Positions 1-12,176 of a DNA stretch of 64,000 nucleotides are shown one piece after another. The DNA comes from Zingiber officinale (taxonomy: Eukaryota > Streptophyta > Magnoliopsida > Zingiberales > Zingiberaceae): the NCBI RefSeq assembly GCF_018446385.1, contig NW_024589898.1, positions 62,001-126,000 of the forward strand, in the 5' to 3' direction. Within the stretch, counting starts at the first letter, position 1. Each line of letters starts with the position of its first letter. The notes below the pieces were generated by a model. The model saw nothing but the letters and a program-made list of their open reading frames with translations, was not told the origin of the DNA and did no database searches. The position numbers and the translations under genes are program-made.

Positions 1-681
1 ATTTGCCGTCATCTTCAGTCGAGAATTAAACTGGGATTGTGCTACCATTTAGGCTTCGGGCTTCCACGGCGGCGACAAGGGCCTCCTTCTCCTCCTCCTC
101 CGGTCATGACATCCGTAAGCTCCGCCTTGTCCGCCACCCTCCCTCGATACGCGCGGTGGTGTCCCGTATGAAGAAGGAGACGGTGCGTCGGGAGCTGCAG
201 AACTGCCACCTTCTCGCCAGGATCTGGTGCCATGGCCTCACGGTACGGCAGCTGCAGGCGCTCCGTGGATCCCTTCCTCCCACTTCGAATCTCATCGTTG
301 CCAAGAATACGCTCGTGGAGAAGGCCATCTCCGGCACCCGGTGGGACCCCCTTCAGCCCTGCGCCAAGGGGATGAACGCCTGGCTCTTCGTGCACTCGGA
401 CGAGATCCCGCCCGACATCAAGCCCTGCCGTGACTTACATCGGGAATTCAAGCTCTCCCTCAATGACTTCACCGGCGCCGTCTTTGAGGGCCGTCTCTAT
501 GGGCCCGACGATCGACTTCCAAGCCCTTGAGACCATGCCCACGCGGATGGAATCGTACGCTTACCTCCTCGGCTGCTTGCAGACTCCTGCTGTCTCCTTA
601 TTGAGCGTATTTCAGTTGCCGGAGAAGGATGCTAACCAAGCTGCAGAAGGAACCACCGCAGCAGCCTCTTCTGAGAACTAG
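1..681 (+). pseudogene. Plastid ribosomal protein L10 (uL10c) copy, broken
   Basis: uL10c belongs to the stalk base of the plastid 50S ribosomal subunit. The frame from 39 reads a family-typical core: a charged stretch around SRMKKETVRRELQNCHLL, then GLTVRQLQALR, IVAKNTLVEKAI, CAKGMNAWLFVHS and NDFTGAVFEGRLYGPDD. Near 505 the frame breaks. The family-typical continuation (DFQALETMPTR, YAYLLGCLQTPA) is read one frame over and ends at 681. The change looks like 4 extra bases (GATC) in the codons after GPD. No in-frame ATG precedes the conserved core: the frame opens after a stop at 27-29 and its first possible start is a GTG. The tail is also shorter and unlike the usual Lys/Glu-rich end. An upstream exon outside the window cannot be excluded, because an AG acceptor-like site lies at 50-51. 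The likeliest reading is a decayed duplicate; a sequencing error is the alternative. Confidence 0.72.
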
Positions 682-1560
682 AGCTAGGTAATTGTAGTAT
701 GCAATCCCTAATATGATCCTCTTTCTACACTCATGCTTTAGTTAGGTTCTCTTGATTGCTTGGCGAGCGTCTAATCCTTTTCTAGAGGAATATTTAGCTC
801 TATAAGAGTAACAGAACTTGCATAATTTACAATTAGGATCTCTGTTATAGACTAGCAGCCTTAATGTCTTTCTAGAAATGTAGAGGAAGAAGAAAATTTG
901 GTTTGCCAAACAATTGTTGGACAAACCGATCTATTACCGGAGATATTGGGAATTAGCTAAATTTAAATATACCAAATTAAATCCAACTTATCTGTCCTGA
1001 GCAGAGAATTCAAGCAAGCAGATGGTGTGCTTCGAGGTTTCCTCGGGTCGTCTGTTTCTGTCAAGTGCTGAGTGAACTGCCGAGCCAACTGAGTGACCGG
1101 ACGGGTGAGTCGCAGACCAAGTGACCGAGCGGCTAAACAAGCATGCAACCGACCGAGCAAATGGACCGAGGCCTCCGAGGGTCGCAATTTCCCCACCGCC
1201 CCATCTCCGTTTGTGTTTCGAGATTTCCTCGGATCGTCTATTTTCGAGGATGCAATGGTGAACCGTGATCCCCACCAAGCACTGATGGTCATGGCGAACT
1301 GAGAGGTACCCGACTGCTATCACGGGCATGGAGAGCTTCAACTTAACAAGTCAACATTGTTCAATGCAATCCGAGTCCTGGATTTGCACCCCCTTGCGCA
1401 CCCACGTGTGAGAGAGAACTTTTCCCTATGCATTTGTTCACACCATCAATGTATGTGAATCAATATAAACCAGCCAATATGCCTTGAAACTCAATGTGGG
1501 GCTAAAGTCTCATTTACAATGGAGGTTCATGCCTCTTTCACTTCTTCTCCATTCACATAT
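682..1560. other. Intergenic DNA with a GC-rich insert
   Basis: No gene is supported. About 860-910 resembles the repeat unit that recurs from 1.56 kb onward. About 985-1400 is abruptly GC-rich, with repeated CCTCGG/CCGAGG words. About 1440-1530 ends in an AATGTGGGGCTAAAGT-type stretch reminiscent of plant LTR 3' regions. It could be an LTR remnant inserted into the repeat array, but I see no clear boundaries. Confidence 0.35.
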
Positions 1561-1564
1561 ATCC

Positions 1565-2620
1565 AACATCAATTAGCTTACAATCGGTGAATTGACCAAT
1601 TATGTGAAAATAAAGATGATAATCCCACAACTAATAAGCTCAAATGAAACAACTCTACTATACGTAATTAACGAATCTAATGAGTCATGAAATTGAATGT
1701 TGACTATACATTTCAAATTAGATTATAATAGAGAATGAGTTGGTAAAGGAAATATAGTCTGCATAGGAACATTCTCTGAACAAATGGAATTTTGATAGTA
1801 GCTACCTAATGTCTTTCTACAAGTGGAGGGTAATAAGTTGATTTGGTTTGATACTTGATTGGTGCTTCTATCTGATCACTTTAATGTCAGTGAAATAGGC
1901 AGTTGATGTGAAAATAAAGAGCATAATTAACTTGTTATAACAAAATTAAACAAGTTCTACTATACATAATTGTCAGTCAAACATGAGTCAGAACATTTGG
2001 TTGTGGTATAGACTTCAATCTAGATTTTAATGGAGAACTTGGGAATTTAACATAGTGGATTATGTATATACAAAAACGCTGAAGAAATGGAATTTTGATA
2101 CTATTAGCCTAATGTCTTTCTTTGAGTGAAGGGTAATAAGTTAATATGTTTGCTACTCGATTGGTGCTTATATTTGGTCAATTTACAGTCGGTGAATTAG
2201 CCATGTGAAAATATGGAGGACAGCTTCAGTTCTGCAACTTATTATCACAAAATGGAACAAGCTCTACTATACTTAAATTATGAATCAAATATGAGCTAGA
2301 ACATTAGGTTCTGGCTAGAGTTTAGACTGAATTGCAACAGTAAGTGAGTTGGTAATGGAAATACATTATTTATGTTCTTTCTTGTTTGGATAGTTGATTA
2401 TGCTGAGAAAAAAAATGCCAAATAAATGGAATCTCAATGTTTTATTTCAACTCTACTTGAATGGAACAAGCTTTGCTCTAGTTAAATTGTGAATTTAATG
2501 AATTTGTGCTGGCTATATGTTTTATACTAAATTGTAAAGCAATTGAATTTGTGCTTTCTTGTTTGTATAGTGGATTTTGCATAAAGCAAACTTTTCAACA
2601 AATGGAATTTAGTCCTAAGG
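1565..2620 (+). repeat. Diverged tandem repeats, unit about 300 bp
   Basis: At least three diverged copies of a unit of about 300 bp lie head to tail. The marker AATGTCTTTCT followed by GGGTAATAAGTT occurs near 1808 and 2111. GTGAAAATA followed by an A/G-rich run occurs near 1605, 1909 and 2205. A partial fourth copy runs to about 2620. The array is AT-rich and non-coding; short frames in it are not conserved between copies. Confidence 0.7.
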
Positions 2621-3400
2621 TAAGAGTAGAGATTTGCAGTTTAGTTTGTTGCTATTCTACTCTTCTTTCTTGTTGGACAAACGTACTCTTTAGACAGTCA
2701 TTTTTTAGTCATAAGATACATGTTTTGGTTCTCTTCTTATGCATGTCTTGGCTCTGCATTTTTGATGATTCCATCATTTTTTTTACACTAAAATTTAGTT
2801 TTATTCTGTGCAGATTTGATTTATTTTGTCCTCAACTGAGAATGAATCAAGTTCCTTAGTTGAGAAGATCCCAGCCAAGGATTGGTGTGCTATGCTAGTC
2901 TTCATAAACTTGATCCTGGATTTTAGAAGTCTGGCTTGTATCAAGCAGCAAACATTTTTTTTCTGCTTTTATGTTTCAAGATTTTTAACTTATCCTCATA
3001 ATTGTAATAAGCATTTTATTATATTACAAAAATATATATAAAATAAAACATCAGTAAGGTAATCTAAATCTTGTTTGGATTGGGATTGAATTAAAGTCAA
3101 ATGGAATTAGGACTGTAATGTAATGAAAGTATTTTTAGAATGAAAAATATGATGAAATATTATTTTAATACTTTTTTAAAAAAAAATACTCGAAAAAGAT
3201 TTACAGATATGCCTTTTTAATTTTTGCCCCTCCCCTCATTTTATATAAATTACAATCTAATTTTTGCGGTTTAATTTTTACACGAGTGGTGAAGGGTAGT
3301 TACGGATGAAGATACCAAAATAACTTTTTAATATTCAAAACAACAAAAAAAAAAAATTATACCCTGAAAGAAAAAGCCAAAAATAGCTTATTACCATAGT
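2621..3400. other. AT-rich intergenic DNA upstream of the makorin gene
   Basis: No gene or clear repeat is seen. Homopolymer and low-complexity A/T runs are frequent, especially 3160-3360. The promoter of the next gene begins at its right edge. Confidence 0.5.
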
Positions 3401-3417
3401 ACCTTATACCTATACGG

Positions 3418-3426
3418 CTATATATA
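3418..3426 (+). promoter_or_regulatory. Candidate TATA box of the makorin gene
   Basis: CTATATATA lies about 215 bp upstream of the inferred ATG at 3641. It is followed by a C/T-rich leader (about 3450-3630) typical of a plant 5' UTR. The spacing implies transcription starting near 3450-3460. This is inference from motif and position only. Confidence 0.5.
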
Positions 3427-3640
3427 CGACCGAAGCGGCTCCGTTTCCTTTGGTATCTTCTCTTCGCTCTCTAACTTTATCGCGCCGTCGATCTCCGCCA
3501 TCCGCCGATCGTCTCCGCCTCCTCGTCCGGAGACTCCGTAGACCGCGCTCCTCCTCCAGATATTCGCGTCCTCGAACTTTTCTGCCTGATCCTGCCGATT
3601 CTCGCCCTATTCCACCAAATTTCCCTCCGGTCCGTACGAT

Positions 3641-6600
3641 ATGAGGAGGTACTTAGGGTCTTTCTCCGTGTCTCGCTTTAGAATTACTCTAAGGGATCTA
3701 TGATCGGTCTGATTCCTCAAACTGATTTTGACTTTCGTGCTTCCGTCTGACTATTTGCTGCTTCTGTTGTTGTTGTCTTTCCGTTTAGAGTTTTGCTTCT
3801 AGTATAATCATCCTTGAATTCTGTGGCTGGAATTGCATAGGGAATATTTCACCTGAATTTCATTTATTTAGATCGCCCCAATTTTCCAATTTGTTTTTGG
3901 GCTTCTCACTGCCATTTAACACAAAAATTTCCTTTTTGTCGAACCATTTGTTGGATTGGGTAGCTATTTTGTGATTAATAACTCTGAGAAAGAAATTTGA
4001 TACTGCAGAATAAATACCGTTATATAGCATGGAATTCATATTTTAAGTACACAAGATACTAAATTTATATATAAAGTAATAAACGATTGCAACTTAAGGA
4101 TTTGAATTAGTAATAACGAGATACAAAACCGTTCATTGTGGTTTCAAGCTTGGATATAAAAGATTAAGGGTTGCATAGATCCTAACAGCCAATGTGAAAC
4201 AATATCAAAAAATTTATGAGCACTAACTTTAGTACTGTAAACCCCCTCTAAGGGCAATATGTCAATTAGCTATAGCCTTATGCAGTTCAATAAATGAGAT
4301 ATGGTTTATGTAGCCTACCCTAAATATTTTAGATTCACAGCTTGTTCTCTGCAGTAGTACATTGTAAGTTATTGTAATTATTAGAATTTCTAAAAAAAAT
4401 GTTGAATTAATCACAGTGCAGGTAAAATATAAGTTTTATGAAGGAATTCATATAAAATCATAATCCATTCAGAGCAATGCAAATCCATATATTTTGTGCT
4501 TTTGTAGTTATGTCTCTTTGTTTCTTTTTTATTTTTATTTTTTAAATAATTTTAAATCTTTTCCAACCAATCTAATGCATCCAGTAGAAGCTTTTCTGAA
4601 CAATTGAACCTATTACTCATAGTAATTTTACCATCCTTGCAAACAACCATTTGACCATCTATAGGAATTGCTATTTTTTTATCCATAATAAAACTCTCAT
4701 ACTATTTGTCTCCATTGTTGGAAGACTAAACGTCAAAGCAAAAAAGAAAGAAATCATAAACAATTGCTAGTTAAGCAATAATGGAGTACAAGAAAATGGA
4801 ATGAAATGTTCATTTGGAAATCCACTGGACCATTTTTTTGGTAAGGTATGTGGAATAGTGCAAATCATTTTTGAGAAGTGGATTAATTAAATCTAAATAG
4901 TTTGAATAGCCAACTAAACAAAAATGAAAAATCAAATTAAATTAAATGAAGATAGGAAGCTTGGCCATGATGCCTTTATATGAAGAGGGGAGAAAGATGG
5001 CTTTGATCTGGCAAGAGTTAATTTATTGGTTATTGTGGACCTCATCCTTACTGACTCCAATCTCAATGCAGCAAGCTTGTTTCTTCCCAGGCATCATCAG
5101 ATGTAGACTCCGCCCTTGTTTATTGTACTAGGTCTTGACATGACAACATTTCTATTTTCTATCACAATGCAATGTTGTGATTCTACCATACCTGATCTCT
5201 CCAGTTCTATTTTTAACAGTAGATTCTTTTTTTAATAATAGTCTGGGTTAATTTCCAATCGATTGAGTTGTATCTAGTAGGTTAGATTTAATTTTAATAG
5301 ATGAATTTAAGCAGTGGAAAAAGACCGGAAGACAGGAAAGAGAAGGGAATAGGGGAAAAGAGGAAAGAGATAAGATTAAGAGAGTAAATAAATAGTTCAT
5401 AGCATCCACTTAATCCTACTTAAACTTAAACGCATCTCATTAAAACAACTGTTCAAATAATTAAAATGAATTAACTGTTTCTGCATCAATTCTTTATGGC
5501 TTAGTTTTACTGAATATCTCATTGTTAATGCTGAGTATGCAGATTTTTTTATCCCTTGTAAATTTCATAAGTATAGTCTGTTTTGTATGTTTCATGTAAA
5601 GATGAATTTTGTATGTATTTGTCTTATAAAATCCTCTGTTTTATAATATGTTTATAAGTTAATTAGATGATTTTTTTTTCTTTGATTAATCTAGGACTTT
5701 GTGCAAGTTTTTTATGCATGGAGCTTGCTTGAAGGGGGATCACTGTGAGTTTTCCCATGATTGGCAAGATCAAGCCAACAATGTAACTCATCTTGTTGTC
5801 CAGATTGAAAATTGTTTCTCCTTTAGTTGCTAATGTGTATTTATTACAGATATGCACCTTTTACCAGAAAGGTGTCTGCTCTTATGGTAGTCGTTGCAGA
5901 TATGACCATGTAAAAGTTTCCCGTACCCATTCATCAGGTCCATCATTCTCCTTATCACCAAACTCTCATCCTCGCTCATCATCGGGTTCTCATCAAGTCA
6001 CTCACACTTCTGAAGTTCCTTCAGCAAGAGAACATGTTTTGGAACCAAGCAAATCCATAGATGTGTCAACAATGAATTTGATCCACAAACTTCCTTCTAC
6101 ATCTGTATGGACAAGTAATTTTGAAACTGTTACTTCTTCGAATGATGAGCTTGGAGACCATCCTACCTATTTAACAGATTCTGACCGCCCCATCTGCTCG
6201 TTTGCTGCCGCTGGTAGATGTCCTTATGGACAAAGTTGCCCTCGCCTCCATGGTGATTTATGCACCATTTGTGGAAAACATTGCTTGCATCCATTCCGTC
6301 CTGATGAAAGAGAGGAACATATAAAGATGTGTCAAAAGAATAACAAGCACCTTGAAGCCCTGAAATACAGTCAAGAAATAGAGTGCAGCGTTTGTCTTGA
6401 CCGAGTACACTCTAAACCCAATCCAGCTGAGAGGAAATTTGGGTTGCTTTCGGAGTGTGACCATCCATTTTGTATCTCATGTATTCGCAATTGGCGTGGC
6501 AATTCTCCAGCATCTGGCATGGATATCAACTCTGCATTAAGGGCTTGTCCTATATGCCGAAAGCTATCATACTTTGTCATCCCTAGTATCATCTGGTATT

Positions 6601-8874
6601 CTACAAAGGAGGAAAAGCAGGAGATCGTTGACAACTACAAAGCCAAACTCAAGTATCATATATATTTTTTTCAATTATCTGTGCTAATTTGTCAAGTATG
6701 CAATATATAATTATCTGTTGCTTTAAGTAGATAGGGCAAGATATATAATCTAATTACTTAAGTTGGATGCAAAAATAGTTGAATTCTTCCTTTTTGCGGC
6801 TTAGATTATTCTTTTCATGTTCAGTATCCTCAATGAAAAGTGGTTATTTCAGGCTAGTAGATTGATCTAGTTTAATTGAGTTGTTCTAGTTCTGACAATT
6901 TTGATCTGAAACCTACTAATGAAACCAATGGATTCATTTCTCTTGGTTAAAATTAAGTGACATGAAGTTGCAGTTCAATTATCAAATTATCAATTGGCAT
7001 TGATTGAATGCTAAAAAAAATCTCTCTTTTATTCTTCAGCTATGATTTTAATAAATAAGCTACTCTTGTGACTTGTGTTTGTGCCACATTCAGCAACTGC
7101 ATCATTTACAGTTTTCTTGAACCACATCTTAGTGTCATTAAGATGATATCACTAGAATGTATATTTATGCTAGATCACTGACAATTTTGATCTGAAACCT
7201 AATAATGAAACCAATGGATTCATTTATATTGGTTAAAATTAAGTGACATGAAGTTGCAGTCCAATTATCAAATTATCAATCAGCTTTGATCGAATGCTGA
7301 AGAAAAATCTGTCTTTTATTCTTCAGCTTCGATTTCAATAAATAGGCTACTCTTATGACTTGTGATTGTGCCACATGCAGCAACTTCATCATTTACAGTT
7401 TTCTTGAACCACATCTTAGTGTCATTAAGATGATATCTCTAGAATGTATATTTATGCAGATCACTGACTTGTCTAATTTGTCAGATCAATTGATTGCAAA
7501 TATTTTGACTTTGGAAATGGCACATGCCCTTTTGGAACTAGCTGCTTCTACAAGGTTATATGTCACTCCTTGAAGATTCTTTGCATTGCCGTACTATTTC
7601 ATGCTTAGATATATATGGGAGCTTTAGTTATACTTCTTTCTCAGCCTTTGATTGGAGATATCATTTTTCAATTAGACAAGCATATGTGTGTATAAGAGCA
7701 TCTCCATTCTTCATATTGCCTGACTTATCATGATTATATATGGATGTTGTTGTTTTTATTTTTTTGCAATTGTTAATAGCTCATTTTTCTATTGGACAAA
7801 CATGTACTTATACTTACATCTCCTAGTACAGAATCATCCCAATCATGCTTACTACAAATATTGTAAAGAACAGTGCTAAGAATACAGATTATGAAATTAT
7901 GTTTCTGGTTAGGTAAGTTGAATGCTAAAATAGCGATTGGGAATCAAAATACTACATGCTGGATATATTCTTGTGAATGCACATGAATTAACCTGATCGA
8001 TGCACACATACTATTATATCCTAAAGACCATGCTTGGAATATCCATTTCTAACAGTGTCAGAGGTCTTCTTATGTCATTTCCATGATGAAAAAAAATATA
8101 TGTTTGGTGTGGATTGGCATGGATATGTTCTTGTGGACTTCGTAGTTAGATAAGTTGAATCAATAATAAGTTGATGTGACCAAAAGGTCACGATTTGAAT
8201 CCTAGAAACAACCTCTTGCAAAAAGCAAGGTAAGACTGCGTAAAATGGATCCTTCTCGTGGACCCCGCATGGCTGGAGCTTCGTGCACCAAGCTGTCCTT
8301 TTAATAATACTTGATGTGAGGAGTAAATGTGGCTGTATATAATGTTACTTAACATGATCAAAGTGATCCAAAATGGTTCTAGAAGTTGTTAGTGCTCAAT
8401 GGTTGGAATAGGATAAGGTCCATATGCCAATCCCAAATGGTTGAAATTCATGGCTAATCATCTTTTCCATCAATAGGTGTGTTGTTATCACTATCGGCAA
8501 TTATTTTATATTGTCTTGAACATATTCTTTTAAGAAAATTGATATCACCAATTTTCTTTATTTGTTCATTATCAATGACTATATATCTTTAATTGATTCA
8601 TCTTTTGAAAAATCTTGTTTGAGTTTTTCATTTAACGATTGACATTAACCTTCACAGCATGCATATAGAGATGGTCGTTTGGAAGAAGTCGTACTACGCC
8701 ATCTAGATGCTGAAGATGGAAACACGGTCATTGCCAAAGATATAAGGTTCTTCAATGATGTCTCATTGTTATTTTTTTTCAATTCTATATTGCCAACAAG
8801 TGTATTTATAGCTGACTCAATTGGACTATTATTTTATCAGGCTTTCCGATTTCTTCAGCGGACTGCGTCTGTAG
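3641..8874 (+). CDS. MKRN: Makorin-type CCCH/RING zinc-finger E3 ubiquitin ligase, six exons
   Basis: Spliced from 3641-3648, 5695-5782, 5850-6652, 7485-7554, 8658-8746 and 8841-8874. All junctions are GT-AG and in phase, giving 363 residues. CCCH fingers: C6/C14/C20/H24; C34/C42/C48/H52; a third at about 148-166; a fourth, split between exons 4 and 5, at C304/C314/C320/H324. A makorin Cys/His stretch lies at about 170-193, and a C3HC4 RING at about 211-270 (ECSVCLD, CDHPFC, ACPICRK). Domain order and the C-terminal LEEVVLRHL block match plant makorins of about 320-370 residues. Makorins ubiquitinate partner proteins and bind RNA. Exon 1 gives only MRR plus two bases; its ATG is chosen because splicing then restores [14 protein letters not shown]. 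Intron 1 is 2 kb. Intron 3 carries a tandem duplication and intron 4 a SINE. The gene appears intact. Confidence 0.9.
6894..7466 (+). repeat. Tandem duplication (about 286 bp, two copies) in makorin intron 3
   Basis: The copy at 6894-7179 is followed directly by a near-identical copy at 7180-7466. Both begin GACAATTTTGATCTGAAACC and both contain TTCTTGAACCACATCTTAG. The second copy ends about 18 bp before the exon 4 start at 7485. It includes an AG at 7459-7460 that could act as an alternative acceptor. Confidence 0.88.
8168..8305 (+). mobile_element. Au-type SINE in makorin intron 4
   Basis: A tRNA-like head carries a B-box-like stretch (GATTTGAATCC). It is followed by the characteristic Au-SINE body words AACAACCTCTTGCA, GTAAGACTGCGTA and GGAGCTTCGTGCACC, ending in CTGTCCTTTT. 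It lies between exons 4 and 5 in the same orientation as the gene. I recognise it from the conserved Au-SINE consensus; the exact 5' boundary is uncertain. Confidence 0.8.
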
Positions 8875-11145
8875 GCTCATATCACTTGTGTATAATAAAA
8901 CGTAAGCATGGAGACCATTTTATTTCTTCTCATCAGCTAGTGATTCCAGATTTCAATCTAAAGTTGATCCATCCTTCCTTTTGATGAAATTGCAATGGAT
9001 TTCTCATCTTTCTCTAATGTATTGTAACTTTCTTGGTGATGCAGTGAATGATGGCATTGTTGAAATAATATTTGCTTAGTCTGTTTTTGCTACGTTTGCT
9101 CTGGTAAATTCTGTTGGAATTAATTTTTCCATCTAACTGCAGGAAACGTATTGTTTCAAGGATATTTGCTGTGCTGGCTCCTCTATATGCGATGAAATGG
9201 ATTTATCATTCTACTGAGACTACGATATTGAGGTATTCTTCTCTCTGCAGCAGTTTAGTTGTTTCTAGTTTTTCTTCTTCAAATTTATCTCTGGTTGTTT
9301 ACACAAAATGCCATTTAAATTGACAGTTGTTTCCATGATTTGCATTTTTTTTTGTATCTCCAGCCAAATGTCAAGTATTACAAAAGAACCATATGGTTTA
9401 AGATTATATGTTTGTATATAGAGATAAAACTTATAATTTGTGCAAGTTCAACTTTATGCAAATCAAGGTTCGAAATCCCGGTTTCTTATCGGGTTTCATT
9501 CGCTGTATGAACAAGAAATGACGTTAGCACTGGTCAGCACCAATCTGCAGGAGGGATCAAAGAAGGAAGAAGAAGAAATGGGGAGGAAGCTTGTGGGAGA
9601 TCTCACCACTGACCTCCAGCTTAAGCCTCCTATAAAACCCTAGCTTGTGGAAGACCTGTTCTTGTCGCCAACCTCGAGCATGCAGAAGCCTCACGGGGTT
9701 CATGATGGAACACTAGCCCATGGAAACCTAAAAGCAGTGTTGCTTGACAAGCCTCATGAGTTGATAACTCCGTGTCATTTGTGTTGATGAGTTTCATGTG
9801 TCGATCAATTGGCATAATGGTAAATTTTGCCTATCTCAACCCGCATGGCTAAAAATTTTACACCATGAATCAAATTTATCAAACAACACCTTTCCATTGC
9901 CAGTAAGATGTTACAGTTTAAATACAGGTTGCGAGATAAGTGTTCATTATGTCATCCTTCTATCCTATGTGCGTTAGGCATTTGAATCATACCACAGAAG
10001 CCTTTTACTAATCCATTTCAGTTAACTTCTCCATCGTTCTTTAACCACGGAGAACTTTTTGACATATCTACCATATGGCTATCGCTGAAATATAGTCCCA
10101 TTATCGACAGTCCTGTCTTTCTCAAAAACTATACAGTAATCCAAATTTCTTAATTTTGTTTTACTATCAACTTCCTAACCTTGCAATACTAACATTTTTC
10201 CTATTTTCTCCAGTGATTAATTACATTTTTTTTTTCAAATTTCCCATGACTTTTCCATATGACTGTTTGTTTCACATGGAATATTTTCATTGCAGAAATA
10301 TTATCATTCTGGAGGAGGATAAGAAGGCATAATTATTTGTACAAGGAACGCCATTTGGCTTAACTGATGTTTGACACCAGAACTATGGATGTTAATTACA
10401 AGATCATAAAATGAAAAACCAATACAACAACAAAAAAACAAAACAAAAAAAAAACCTCGAGTGCAAACTTGTGCCAGTAGTTCATCGATTCTCCATCAAC
10501 CTGAATGAATCTTTTGATGTTTTGAATCATTCTTGTGGCAAAACTTTGTTTATGTTTGATGAAGATGAATGATCCATTGTTGGAGGGTAGAGCTAGTGAT
10601 GATAAGAACAAGCAGGTCTTCAAAACAAATTTATTTTTTTGGAAAGTATAGTTGTGATATTTCTCAACTTGGTGGTTAGGGAATCGAACTGATTCAATAT
10701 TTGCAATATCTGGGTGCATTCATCTGCTGAAAATTTTACCCTTTCTACTTTTCTGCACGTTTGTTCAACTACATTTCGAGTTACGAGTAATTTTAATCAA
10801 ATGTTTGATAAACCTCAATCATATTCAATCGACAGCAAGATTAATCAATGAACTCGAGCAATGGATATGAAGTGTCATAAACACCTTCAATATCCTAGAA
10901 GTATCAAATGCACATTTTGTTGAATTGTTCTTAATGAACATACTCTTCATCACCAGCAACTGCTCGTCAATTTCAAATCTGCAATTGTAACATGGAGAAT
11001 TGCATACAATTACTGAGAAGCGAACACAATTCACCAAAAGATCGAAAATTGCATACAATTACTGACACGCTGACACAAAATTCACCAAAAGATCGAAGCA
11101 AATAGATTGCCACGATGAGATCAAGTTTACAACTACTGAGATACA
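8875..11145. other. Makorin 3' region and intergenic DNA
   Basis: The first few hundred bases probably hold the makorin 3' UTR. An exon-like stretch after CTGCAG at about 9143-9230 may be an alternative 3' UTR exon, but it has no recognisable coding content. About 9440-9830 is GC-richer (GGTTCGAAATCCCGG, then A/G-rich, then TATAAAACCCTAG) and may be a retroelement scrap. About 11010-11098 holds a roughly 50-bp duplicated segment (TTCACCAAAAGATCGAA twice). No gene is supported. Confidence 0.4.
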
Positions 11146-11200
11146 CATGAACGAGGAGGGACTTAGACGGAGCGATCGAATTTTATCTCCGGTATCGGCA

Positions 11201-11647
<447 letters not shown>

Positions 11648-11699
11648 TTAGGGTTTCCGGCCGGTAGATTTGATGCCTTGGAAGATGTAGAGGGTCGTG

Positions 11700-11710
11700 C
11701 TTTATATAGA
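11700..11710 (-). promoter_or_regulatory. TATA box of the histone H3 gene
   Basis: On the minus strand this reads TCTATATAAAG, about 90 bp before the H3 ATG at 11611. The intervening leader is pyrimidine-rich near the ATG. A CCAAT-like stretch (CCAATTCCAATGG on minus) lies just upstream at about 11723-11735. Position and sequence suit a compact histone promoter. Confidence 0.65.
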
Positions 11711-11871
11711 GATGAGCAAGGCGCCATTGGAATTGGAAGCGGGAATGTGAGAAAAAAATGGAGAGTAGGTAACGTTCGATCTGCAAGATTAACGGTTAAG
11801 ATTTATTGCACCAAGAGCACACGGATCGGTGTTCGAAAGGAATAGACCTTATGGAAACTAACTGCATGTGA

Positions 11872-11885
11872 CGATCACGTGATCG
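11872..11885. promoter_or_regulatory. 14-bp perfect palindrome with G-box core upstream of H3
   Basis: CGATCACGTGATCG is its own reverse complement and is centred on the G-box CACGTG, about 265 bp upstream of the H3 start codon. bZIP and bHLH factors bind G-boxes in plants. A CACGGATC word nearby (about 11819-11826) is one base off the plant histone octamer CGCGGATC. Function is inferred. Confidence 0.4.
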
Positions 11886-12176
11886 CCATTGTAATCTAGC
11901 GTCAAATTTTATTTTATATGATTTTTTATTAAAATCAGTTCTAAAAATTATCAATTCAAAATTTCCATCAATCAATTATAATAAACAAAACCAAGAAATT
12001 TACAGCACTTAAACTCTTTCAAAATCTCACTTAATCATTGGTTAGATGGAAATTACAGTTGCTTATTTGATTCAGAAATTTACTTGAAGAAGAACACAAA
12101 TTCAGGTTCGAACGTCGGATCGACAATTTCAACAGACAACGGAAGAAGAAGCACAAACCACACCAAAAACGATCCA

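Noticed and set aside
9440-9830. Possible tRNA-derived SINE from a GGTTCGAAATCC box
   Set aside because: Only one box-like word is present, with no A box at the right spacing and no recognisable SINE body.
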